Shown here one piece after another: positions 14,669 to 21,651 of a stretch of DNA of 32,098 nucleotides; positions within the stretch are counted from its first letter, which is position 1, and each line of letters starts with the position of its first letter. The DNA is from Actinoplanes nipponensis (GTDB taxonomy: Bacteria > Actinomycetota > Actinomycetes > Mycobacteriales > Micromonosporaceae). The stretch lies in contig NZ_BOMQ01000050.1 in assembly GCF_016862275.1 (NCBI RefSeq), positions 1-32,098 on the forward strand, given 5' to 3'. The translations under genes and the position numbers were made by a program. Under the pieces are notes generated by a model. It did no database searches. It was not told the DNA's origin and saw only the letters and a list, made by a program, of their open reading frames with translations.

Positions 14669-16128
14669 CGGCGGCGGCGCCGGGGGCCGTGCGCCGCTTG
14701 CACCACGGCCGTGACGAGCGGCGCGAGCGGGTCCGCGGTGGCGCCCGAGGTGTCCACCACGACCTCGCCGGTCCGGGCCGGGTGCTCGGCGAGCAGCCGC
14801 CGGAACCGCTCCTGCTGCGCGGCCTGCTCGGCGCGGGCCCGTTCCGGCTTGCGGGCGTGGATGAGGTCGGCCGGAGCGTCCGGGAGCACCAGCAGGTCGG
14901 GCGCCGGCACCAGGAACTCGGCGACGCGGGCGGCCGACGAACCGGGCCACGGCGACTCGCGCAGGTCGTACACCCAGCGGTCGGCGATGACGACCCGGCG
15001 CCGGGCCAGCGCCGGCGCCACGGTACGCAGGTAACGCCAGAGGTACTCGCCGGCGTACAGCCAGGCGGCGGCCTGCCGGAGCCCCGGATGGTCGGCCGGC
15101 GCGGCCGCCGGGGCCGGGGCGGCCGCCGGGGCCGGGGCGGCCGCCGGGGCCGGGGCGGCGCCGGGAGCCCGGTCCGAGGCCGGCGGTGCGGTGTGGCCGA
15201 CGCCGAGCACGCGGCGGGCCAGCGCGACGCCGGGCAGGTTGCCGCGGGCCATGCCGAAGTACGCCCCGCTGGTGGACAGGCCGTAGCCGCGCAGCCGGTC
15301 GTGCAGGCCCTCGGCGACGGTGGACTTGCCCGCGCCGTCCGTGCCGACCAGCGCCACGACCACGCCCCGGATCCGCAGGCCGAGCGGACCGGCCGCCGGT
15401 CCCGCGGGCAGCACCGAGCGGCGCTGGGCCCACGTCGCGGCGACGCTGCCGGGGGCCAGGCTGCGGGCCGCCAGGCGCAGGCGGGCGCGCCGGGGCAGGC
15501 CGGGGTCGGGGTCCGCGCCGCCGGCGATCCCGATGAGCTCGCCCGCGACCCGCGCGCCGAGCTGGGCGGTGAGCCGCCGGGCCAGTCCCGCCCGCTCGTC
15601 CGGGTCGGCGTCGGCCCAGGCCCCGCGGGCCGCGTCCAGCCGGGCGGGGGCCGGCCGGCGGCCGCGCAGGACCGGACGGACCAGCAGGTCGGCCACCGCG
15701 GCGGCGCCCAGCAGGCGGTGGGTGACCGGGTCGGCGCGCAGCTGGGCGGCCGGCATCAGCAGCACCGGGCCGACGCAGAGGTCGCCGTACGTGATGTCGA
15801 CGACGGCCGGACCGGTCGTCGTCCGCACGGCCAGGCTGACATGGCGCAGCCGGCGGGGGTCGGCCGCCTCGGCGATCCGGGCGCAGTCCAGCGCCCGGCT
15901 GATCGCGGCCACCGGGTCGGCGCCGGTCGGCGGGCCCGCGTACCAGATGTCCAGGTCCTTGGGGCCGGTGGCGGCGACCCACTGGTCGGCCGCCGTCGCC
16001 TCGCCCTGCCAGGCCCAGCTCTCGCCGGTGGCGTCGAGGGCCGACGTCACCACCTCCCGCACCCGCCGGCGATCCGGGACGGCCGGGGACGACGGGTGGT
16101 TGATGGATGATTGCCGGTAATGACTCAT
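14665..16128 (-). CDS. Nucleotidyltransferase-like / thymidylate-kinase-like fusion protein
   Basis: A 487-residue cytoplasmic protein with two parts. Residues about 25-200 look like a nucleotidyltransferase fold (ATGPKDLDIWY with a D-x-D, later VVDITYGDL). Residues about 254-480 form a P-loop kinase of the thymidylate kinase type: Walker A GTDGAGKST at 262-270, DRWVYDLR at 383-390 as the DR motif, and a basic lid HARKPERARAEQ. Between them is an Ala-Pro linker (about 321-346) made by an 18-bp tandem repeat. The substrate is unknown; a sugar, nucleotide or polyprenol is possible given the coupled membrane protein downstream. The start at ATG 16128 lacks a good ribosome binding site; GGAGG lies about 20 bases upstream. 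Confidence 0.85.
   Translation of the reverse strand: MSHYRQSSINHPSSPAVPDRRRVREVVTSALDATGESWAWQGEATAADQWVAATGPKDLDIWYAGPPTGADPVAAISRALDCARIAEAADPRRLRHVSLAVRTTTGPAVVDITYGDLCVGPVLLMPAAQLRADPVTHRLLGAAAVADLLVRPVLRGRRPAPARLDAARGAWADADPDERAGLARRLTAQLGARVAGELIGIAGGADPDPGLPRRARLRLAARSLAPGSVAATWAQRRSVLPAGPAAGPLGLRIRGVVVALVGTDGAGKSTVAEGLHDRLRGYGLSTSGAYFGMARGNLPGVALARRVLGVGHTAPPASDRAPGAAPAPAAAPAPAAAPAPAAAPADHPGLRQAAAWLYAGEYLWRYLRTVAPALARRRVVIADRWVYDLRESPWPGSSAARVAEFLVPAPDLLVLPDAPADLIHARKPERARAEQAAQQERFRRLLAEHPARTGEVVVDTSGATADPLAPLVTAVVQAAHGPRRRRR
15101..15154 (-). repeat. 18-bp tandem repeat, three exact copies, inside the kinase gene
   Basis: The 18-base unit beginning GCGGCCGCC on the plus strand is repeated exactly at 15101, 15119 and 15137, with a partial fourth copy. 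On the coding strand it adds six residues per unit (Ala-Pro-Ala-Pro-Ala-Ala) to a loop after the Walker A domain. Copy number is likely to vary between strains without breaking the frame. Confidence 0.9.
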
Positions 16129-16233
16129 TTCACGACCAGTATGGGCCTCCGCTGGGGCCGGGGCAGGCGAAACCGGCATCCGCCCGTCGCACCCGGGTCG
16201 CGACGAAGAAACCGACAACTCGCGAGCCGCGCC

Positions 16234-16241
16234 GCCGATAA
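16234..16241 (+). promoter_or_regulatory. GCCGATAA upstream of the flippase operon
   Basis: GCCGATAA at 16234-16241 equals the -10 consensus of sigma-28/WhiG-type promoters and ends seven bases before the GTG at 16249. The matching TAAA 15 bases upstream reads ACAA, so the -35 is poor. The same bases also contain AAGGA, a good ribosome binding site for that GTG, so the match may be coincidence. The rest of the 120-base divergent region (16129-16248) shows no other clear signal. Confidence 0.3.
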
Positions 16242-16248
16242 GGACCGC

Positions 16249-17517
16249 GTGAGATTCGAGCCCCGCCGCCTGCCCGGCCTGCTGGCCCGCGGCGCGCTGC
16301 CCGTCGCCGCCGCGGTGGCCGTGCAGAGCGCGGGCAATCTCGGCTTCCACGCGACGGTCGGCCGGCTGCTCGACGCCGACGCCTACGGGGCCCTGGGCAC
16401 CGTGCTGGCCGCGATGCTGATGCTGGGGGTGCCGCTGGGCGCCGTCCAGACCGCCGCCTCGGCGCTGGTCGCCGAGCACGGCCTGAGCCGGGCCTCGGCC
16501 CGCCGGACGCTGCGGCTGGTCGCCCTCTGGTCGCTCGGGCCGGCCCTCGTGGTCCTGGCCTGCGCGCCCCTGCTGCGGGACTACTTCCACCTGGCCGGCC
16601 TGGCCGAGGCGGTGCAGCTGGCCCCGTACCTGATCATCGCGGCGGTGGTCGCGGCGGCGCGCGGGCTGCTGCTCGGCGCCCGGCGCACCGGGGCGGTCGC
16701 GGTGACCTACCTCGTCGCGACGGCGGTCCGGCTCGCGCTCGGACTCGCCCTCACCGTCACGTTCGGCGTCTCGGGCGCCCTGGCCGCCACGGTGGCCGCG
16801 GAGGTCGCGGCCCTGCTGGTGGCCGCCCGGCCGCTGCGCCGTCCGGCCGGGGCCGGCACGCCCGGCGCCCTGCGGCTGGGCGCGGTCGCCCACGCCGGGA
16901 TCGCGGTCACCGGGCTGTTCCTGTTCTCCACCGTCGACCTGCTGCTGGCCCGCCACCACCTGCGCGACGGCGGCTCGGGCGCCTACATCGCGGCCGCGAC
17001 GGTGGCCAAGACGGTGCTGGCGCTGCCCGCCGCCGTCATGGCGGCGGTCTTCCCCCGGCTCCTGGCCGGCTGGCGGCAGCCCGGCCGGGCCCGGGTGCTG
17101 GCGGCCGGCGCGCTGGCCGTCGCCGGGCCCGCCCTGCTCGGCGCGGCCGTGATCATCGCGGTGCCGGCGCCGGTGCTGCGGGTGCTCTACGGCGACGGGT
17201 ACGCCGACGCCGGCGGGCTCGTCCGGGCCCTGGTGAGCGTGGCCGCCCTGACCTCGCTGGTGACCGTCCTGACCTATGCGGCGCTGGCCCGCCGGGCGCG
17301 CACGCTGGCGGTCCCGTGGCTCGGCGCCGGGCTCGAGGTGGCGCTGATCGAGACCTGGCACTCCTCGGCCACCCAGATCGCCCTGTGCTCGGCCGCCGCC
17401 CTGGCGCCGACCCTGCTGCTGATGCTCGCGCTGGAGGCCCGGGTGTGGGCGCGCCCGGTCACCCCCCTCGGCGCGGCCGGCGCCGAGCCCACCCCCCGTG
17501 CCGCGATCGCGGCCTGA
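16249..17517 (+). CDS. Polysaccharide/oligosaccharide flippase (MOP superfamily)
   Basis: A 422-residue integral membrane protein with about eleven to twelve hydrophobic segments and few charged residues between them, the profile of Wzx/MATE-type exporters of lipid-linked glycans. Recognisable stretches are GFHATVGRLLDADAYGALGTVLAAMLMLGVPLGAVQTA near the N terminus and VLYGDGYADAGGLVRAL, typical of the C-terminal half of this superfamily. It should flip an undecaprenyl-linked saccharide to the outer face. GTG 16249 with AAGGA upstream was preferred; a longer reading from 16111 adds 46 Arg-rich residues that do not look like protein. It is first of four plus-strand genes, followed after 17 bases by a GT4 gene. 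Confidence 0.88.
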   Translation: MRFEPRRLPGLLARGALPVAAAVAVQSAGNLGFHATVGRLLDADAYGALGTVLAAMLMLGVPLGAVQTAASALVAEHGLSRASARRTLRLVALWSLGPALVVLACAPLLRDYFHLAGLAEAVQLAPYLIIAAVVAAARGLLLGARRTGAVAVTYLVATAVRLALGLALTVTFGVSGALAATVAAEVAALLVAARPLRRPAGAGTPGALRLGAVAHAGIAVTGLFLFSTVDLLLARHHLRDGGSGAYIAAATVAKTVLALPAAVMAAVFPRLLAGWRQPGRARVLAAGALAVAGPALLGAAVIIAVPAPVLRVLYGDGYADAGGLVRALVSVAALTSLVTVLTYAALARRARTLAVPWLGAGLEVALIETWHSSATQIALCSAAALAPTLLLMLALEARVWARPVTPLGAAGAEPTPRAAIAA

Positions 17518-17534
17518 GCTTCCGGAGGACGTGC

Positions 17535-18641
17535 ATGCGCATCCTGGTCCTGAACTGGCGCGACCTGCGGCATCCGGCCGCCGGCGGCGCGGAGGTCTAC
17601 ACCGAGCAGGTGCTGCGGCGCTGGGTCGCCGCCGGCCATCAGGTGACGCTGTTCGCCGCCGCCGTGGCGGGCCGGCCCGCCACCGAGATCGTCGACGGCT
17701 ACCGGATCGTGCGCGCCGGCAGCCGGTTCACCGTCTACCGCGAGGCCCGGCGCTGGTGGCAGCGCTGGGGACGCGGCCGGTTCGACGTGGTGGTCGACGA
17801 GACCAACACCGTGCCGTTCCTGGCCCACGAGTGGGTCGACGACGGCACGCCGACCATCGCCCTGGTCCACCAGACCTGCGAGGACATCTGGCCGCACCAC
17901 GTGCCCCCGCTCGCCGCCCAGCTCGGCCGCCACGTGCTCGAACCGTGGTGGCTGCGCCGGCTCGGCGGCGCGCCGATCCTGGCCGTCTCGGATTCGACCC
18001 GCGAGGCGCTCACCCGCTTCGGCGCCCGCGACGTGACGGTCGTGCCCGAGGGGTACGAGCCCCCGGCGGCGCTGCCCGTGGTGGCCAAGGAGGAGCAGCC
18101 CACGGTCGTGTTCTGCGGCCGGATGGTGAGCTACAAGCGCCCCGGCGACGTCGTCCGCGCGGTGGAGCTGAGCCGCCGTGAGATCCCCGGCCTGCGGCTG
18201 TGGATGATCGGCGGCGGTCCGCTGCTGAACCGGCTGCGGGAGCGGGCCCCGGCCGGGGTGGAGTTCCTGGGCCGGGTCGACGAGGGGGTCAAGCACGACC
18301 GGATGGCCCGGGCCCACGTGCACGTGGCCACCAGCGTGCGGGAGGGCTGGGGCCTGGTGGTCACCGAGGCCGCCGCGCTCGGCACGCCCACGATCGCGTA
18401 CGACGTGCCGGGTCTGCGGGACTCGGCCCGGGCCGCCGGCGGCATCGTGGTGCCGCCCCGCCCGGAGGCGCTGGCCCGCTGGCTGTGCGAGCTGCTGCCC
18501 GGCCTGCGCCGGCAGCCCGGCGAGGGCGTGCCGTACGGCGGCGCCCGGCCCTGGGACGAGGTGGCCGACACCCTGCTCGCCGCCGTCCAGCGGCACGCGC
18601 GGGTCCCCGGGGCCGCGGCCCCGCTGGCGCCCGCGGCCTGA
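17535..18641 (+). CDS. Family-4 glycosyltransferase
   Basis: A 368-residue GT-B fold glycosyltransferase of family GT4. The N-terminal domain starts MRILVLNWRDLRHPAAGGAE with the GGAE loop. The C-terminal nucleotide-sugar domain has VFCGRMVSYKRPGDVVRAV, the basic KHDRMARAHVHVATSVREGWGLVVTEAAALGTPTIAYDVPG region and the E-x7-E motif (EGWGLVVTE). It is cytoplasmic and would add a retaining linkage to a lipid-linked saccharide. ATG 17535 has GGAGG at 17524-17528. It is the second gene of the operon. The donor sugar is not predictable; the sequence resembles enzymes of actinobacterial exopolysaccharide clusters. Confidence 0.92.
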   Translation: MRILVLNWRDLRHPAAGGAEVYTEQVLRRWVAAGHQVTLFAAAVAGRPATEIVDGYRIVRAGSRFTVYREARRWWQRWGRGRFDVVVDETNTVPFLAHEWVDDGTPTIALVHQTCEDIWPHHVPPLAAQLGRHVLEPWWLRRLGGAPILAVSDSTREALTRFGARDVTVVPEGYEPPAALPVVAKEEQPTVVFCGRMVSYKRPGDVVRAVELSRREIPGLRLWMIGGGPLLNRLRERAPAGVEFLGRVDEGVKHDRMARAHVHVATSVREGWGLVVTEAAALGTPTIAYDVPGLRDSARAAGGIVVPPRPEALARWLCELLPGLRRQPGEGVPYGGARPWDEVADTLLAAVQRHARVPGAAAPLAPAA

Positions 18642-18691
18642 TTGCTCATGCCCGGGCCGGCCGGCTCCGGCACCCGTCCGACAGGAGAGAC

Positions 18692-19504
18692 ATGAAGATC
18701 AGTTTTGTGGTGCCGACCAAGAACTCGGCCCGGACCCTCGACGCCTGCCTCGCCTCGCTGCGCGCGCAGACGCACGCCGCCGTGGAGGTGCTGGTGGTCG
18801 ACAACGGCTCCACCGACGGCACCGTGCGGATCGCCGGCCGGCACGCCGACCAGGTGCTGCAGTGGGGCCCGGAACGCAGCGCGCAGCGCAACCACGGCAC
18901 CGAGCGCAGCACCGGCGACGTGGTGGTGTTCATCGACTCCGACATGGTGCTGGAGCCCCATGTCGCCGCCCAGATCGTCGAGCGGTTCACCGCCGAGCCG
19001 GACACCGGCGCGCTGATCATCCCCGAGCGCTCGTTCGGGGAGGGCTTCCTGGCCCGCTGCCGCGAGATGGAGAAGCTGCTGTACGTCGGCGACGCGGCGG
19101 TCGAGTCGCCCCGGGCGTACCGCCGGGAGCTCATCGAGCGGATCGGCGGCTGGAACGAGGACCTGACCGCGGCCGAGGACTGGGACCTGGCCGACCGGAC
19201 CCGGGCGGTGGCCACGGTCGGGCGGGTCCCGGCGTGGATCTGGCACGACGAGGGACGGATCCGGTTGCGGGCGACCTTCGCCAAGAAGCGCTACTACGGC
19301 CGCTGGATCGACCAGTATGTACGCATGCATGCTGATTCCAGCGGGAGCAAGTTCGCCCGTACCGCGCTGCTGCGCCGGCCCGCCCGGCTGCTGCGGCACC
19401 CGGTGCTGACCGCCGGGCTCGCCACCCTCAAGCTGACCGAGGCCGCCGGACTGGCCATCGGCATCCGCGACAGCCGGACCACCGCCGGCGCCCGCACCCC
19501 GTGA
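18692..19504 (+). CDS. Family-2 glycosyltransferase
   Basis: A 270-residue inverting GT-A enzyme. It starts MKISFVVPTKNSARTLDACLASL, then VVDNGSTDGT, the donor-binding QWGPERSAQRNHG, the metal-binding DxD in FIDSDMVLEP (about residues 89-91), and the catalytic acidic site GGWNEDLTAAEDWDL. It lacks the long C-terminal region of polyprenyl-phosphate GT2 proteins, so it is more likely to extend an oligosaccharide. ATG 18692 follows AGGAGAG. Its stop overlaps the next gene by four bases. It is the third gene of the flippase-GT4-GT2-GT4 operon. It is not closely related to the GT2 at 11647. Confidence 0.92.
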   Translation: MKISFVVPTKNSARTLDACLASLRAQTHAAVEVLVVDNGSTDGTVRIAGRHADQVLQWGPERSAQRNHGTERSTGDVVVFIDSDMVLEPHVAAQIVERFTAEPDTGALIIPERSFGEGFLARCREMEKLLYVGDAAVESPRAYRRELIERIGGWNEDLTAAEDWDLADRTRAVATVGRVPAWIWHDEGRIRLRATFAKKRYYGRWIDQYVRMHADSSGSKFARTALLRRPARLLRHPVLTAGLATLKLTEAAGLAIGIRDSRTTAGARTP

Positions 19505-20643
19505 CCGGCGGCCGGCGCGTCGTCCACCTCATCGCCGAGTACTCGGCGCGTGAGGCGATGGGCCGCACGGTCGCCGAGACCGCCGCCCGGGTCGACGGCG
19601 AGCATCACCTGGTGACCGCGCACGCCCACGACGGCACCAGCCCGTTCGCCGGCGTGCACGAGCTCGGCGGGTCCGTCGGCACCTTCCCGTTCGGGCGTAC
19701 GGCCGACCTGGCCGGCGTGCTGGCCCGGATCGGGCCCGACGTGGTGCACGTCCACGCCGGGGCGCTCGGCCCGTTGCAGACCGCGCTGCCGGTGCTGCGC
19801 CCGTACCGGACGGTGCTGACCGCCTACGCCTGGCCCACCGTGCCGGGACCGGCGACCTGGCGCCGCGCCACCCTGGCCGAGATGCGCGCCTCGAACGTGC
19901 TGCAGATCCGGGTGGCGCTGACCACCATGCTGCCCTCGGCGCTGGCCACCGCCGCCCTGCACCGGGCCGGGGTCAGCACCGTGCTGACCCCCGACCCGCG
20001 GGTCGAGCGGCGGCTCGGCGGGCGTCCCGGCATCACCGTCAGCCGGCTGCCGTCCGGCGCCCCGTCCGACGAGCGCCGGGCCCGCTTCGACGCCGACCGG
20101 CCCACCATCGTGTTCGCCGGCCGGGCCGAGAGCGTCCGCGGGCTGGACACCCTGCTGGCCGCGTTCCCGCTGGTCCGGGCCCGGATTCCGGGGGCCCGGC
20201 TGCGGCTGCTGCTGATCCCGCGCCCGGAGCTGCCCGCGATCCTGGCCCGCGCCGGCCACCCCGAGGCCGTGGAGATCGTCACCGAGCCCGTCACCGACCT
20301 GCTGGCGGAGCTGGCGGCGGCCCAGGTGGGCACCTGGCCGTTCAAGTTCGACTACACCACCTCGCCGCCGGCCATGGCGGTCGCGGAGGCGATGAGCGTC
20401 GGCCTGCCGGTGGTCGCCACCGACGTCGCCTGCGTACGGGCGGTCCTGCAGCCGGGCGTCAACGGCCTGGCCGTGCCCCCGGCCCGGCCCGCGGCCCTGG
20501 CCGACGCGCTGGTCACCGTGCTCGGCGACGAGCTCACCTGGCGCCGGTACGCCCAGGCCGGGGTGCGCTCGGTCCGCGACCGGCTGGGCTGGGACCGCGC
20601 GGCGGCCGTCACCGCCCGGGCGTACGCCGACACCGTCGCGTGA
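19501..20643 (+). CDS. Family-4 glycosyltransferase
   Basis: A 380-residue GT-B glycosyltransferase. The N-terminal half has PDVVHVHAGALGPLQTALPVL; the C-terminal half has IVFAGRAESVRGLDTLLAAFPLV and the conserved donor-site segment PPAMAVAEAMSVGLPVVATDVACVRAVLQPGVNG. The first Glu of the usual E-x7-E is not obvious (TSPPAMAVAEAMSVG), so the active site may differ somewhat from GT4 relatives. GTG 19501 overlaps the previous stop (GTGA), so translation is coupled. It is last in the operon and ends nine bases before the convergent phosphoesterase gene. Confidence 0.9.
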   Translation: MTGGRRVVHLIAEYSAREAMGRTVAETAARVDGEHHLVTAHAHDGTSPFAGVHELGGSVGTFPFGRTADLAGVLARIGPDVVHVHAGALGPLQTALPVLRPYRTVLTAYAWPTVPGPATWRRATLAEMRASNVLQIRVALTTMLPSALATAALHRAGVSTVLTPDPRVERRLGGRPGITVSRLPSGAPSDERRARFDADRPTIVFAGRAESVRGLDTLLAAFPLVRARIPGARLRLLLIPRPELPAILARAGHPEAVEIVTEPVTDLLAELAAAQVGTWPFKFDYTTSPPAMAVAEAMSVGLPVVATDVACVRAVLQPGVNGLAVPPARPAALADALVTVLGDELTWRRYAQAGVRSVRDRLGWDRAAAVTARAYADTVA

Positions 20644-20652
20644 GCCCGGCGC

Positions 20653-21651
20653 TCACCGGCAGGCGCCCTCCCCCTCGTCGGTGACCGCCCGGCCGGCCTC
20701 CAGGGCATGGAACCGCCACCGCCACCCGCCGGGATCCAGCTCGAGCTCCAGCACGCCGTGGTGGTCGAAGTCGGCGAACTCCCCGGCCGGGCCGCCGGCG
20801 CCCGCCGCCGCGGTGGCCTCGGGCCGGTAGTGCGCCTGGCCGCCGGTGCCGACCACGAACTGGCGCACCCCCCGCTCGTCCGGGCGGCCGTCCGGATCGA
20901 GCGGCCCGAACCGTTCGTAGTCGGCCTCGTGCCCGGAGAGCACCAGCTCGGCGCCGTGGTCGTAGAGGGTGCGAAACAGCGCCCCGGTCCGCGGGTCGTC
21001 CCCGGCCAGGCCGTTCGACCAGCGCGGATGGTGCCAGGCGGCCAGCACGCACCGACCGTCGTACGCGGCCAGGTCCCGGGCCAGCCACTCCTGCTGCGGC
21101 GATCCTTCGCCGCAGCCGCCGGCCACCGCGCCGCAGTTGGAGTTGAGCACGACCAGATGCCAGCCCCCCAGCTCCTGCGACCAGTACCCGCGCGGGTCGC
21201 GGACGCGGTCGCCGAAGTAGGCGGTGAACGTGCTGGCCTCCTGGACCCGGTACTCCTGGTTGCCGAAGACGGGCACGGTCCGCTCGCGCAGCCGCCCGAA
21301 CGAGGGGCCGTACACGGTCCGGTAGGCCTCGCTGGTCGGCAGCTCGTACTGGAAGTCGCCCAGGCCCAGCAGGACCGCCGGCCGCAGGGCGACCGCCAGG
21401 TCCGAGACGGCCCGGTGCCGGCAGTGGTCACCGGGCGCCGCGCCCGCCGCGGTCATGTCCGGGTCGTCGGGGTCGCAGGCCATGTCCCCCACGGCGACCA
21501 CCCGGATCGTGCCCGGCACCGGCGAGCACCGGCTCAGCGACCAGCCCAGCACCAGCGCCAGGACCGCCAGCAGGGCCGCCGCGGCCCGCCCGCCGCGGCG
21601 CGAGCGCAGCCGCGCGGGAACCAGCGCCCCGAGGGCCCGGGCCGGCCTCAC
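20653..21651 (-). CDS. Membrane-anchored metallophosphoesterase-like protein with altered active site
   Basis: A 332-residue calcineurin-like protein close to purple acid phosphatases. After a short basic N terminus there is one membrane helix (about residues 22-40), so the domain is extracytoplasmic. Motifs in order: AVGDMACD, GLGDFQY, VFGNQEY, AAWHHPRW and SGHEADYERF. Family members normally have GNH(E/D) and GHxHxYER; here the histidine of GNH is Gln and the second histidine of GHxH is Ala. Metal binding or phosphate cleavage may therefore be weakened or lost. GTG 21651 overlaps the stop of the AftD-like gene (GTGA), making it the last of a coupled three-gene string. Fold assignment is strong; enzymatic activity is doubtful. 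Confidence 0.86.
   Translation of the reverse strand: MRPARALGALVPARLRSRRGGRAAAALLAVLALVLGWSLSRCSPVPGTIRVVAVGDMACDPDDPDMTAAGAAPGDHCRHRAVSDLAVALRPAVLLGLGDFQYELPTSEAYRTVYGPSFGRLRERTVPVFGNQEYRVQEASTFTAYFGDRVRDPRGYWSQELGGWHLVVLNSNCGAVAGGCGEGSPQQEWLARDLAAYDGRCVLAAWHHPRWSNGLAGDDPRTGALFRTLYDHGAELVLSGHEADYERFGPLDPDGRPDERGVRQFVVGTGGQAHYRPEATAAAGAGGPAGEFADFDHHGVLELELDPGGWRWRFHALEAGRAVTDEGEGACR

Noticed and set aside
15101..15154. Short tandem repeats considered as a CRISPR or mobile-element remnant
   Set aside because: There are no spacers, the unit is 18 bases in frame, and it simply encodes an Ala-Pro linker.
16111..16248. Extended N terminus of the flippase from 16111
   Set aside because: The added 46 residues are Arg-rich and overlap the divergent kinase start; GTG 16249 has a good ribosome binding site and begins at the first membrane region.
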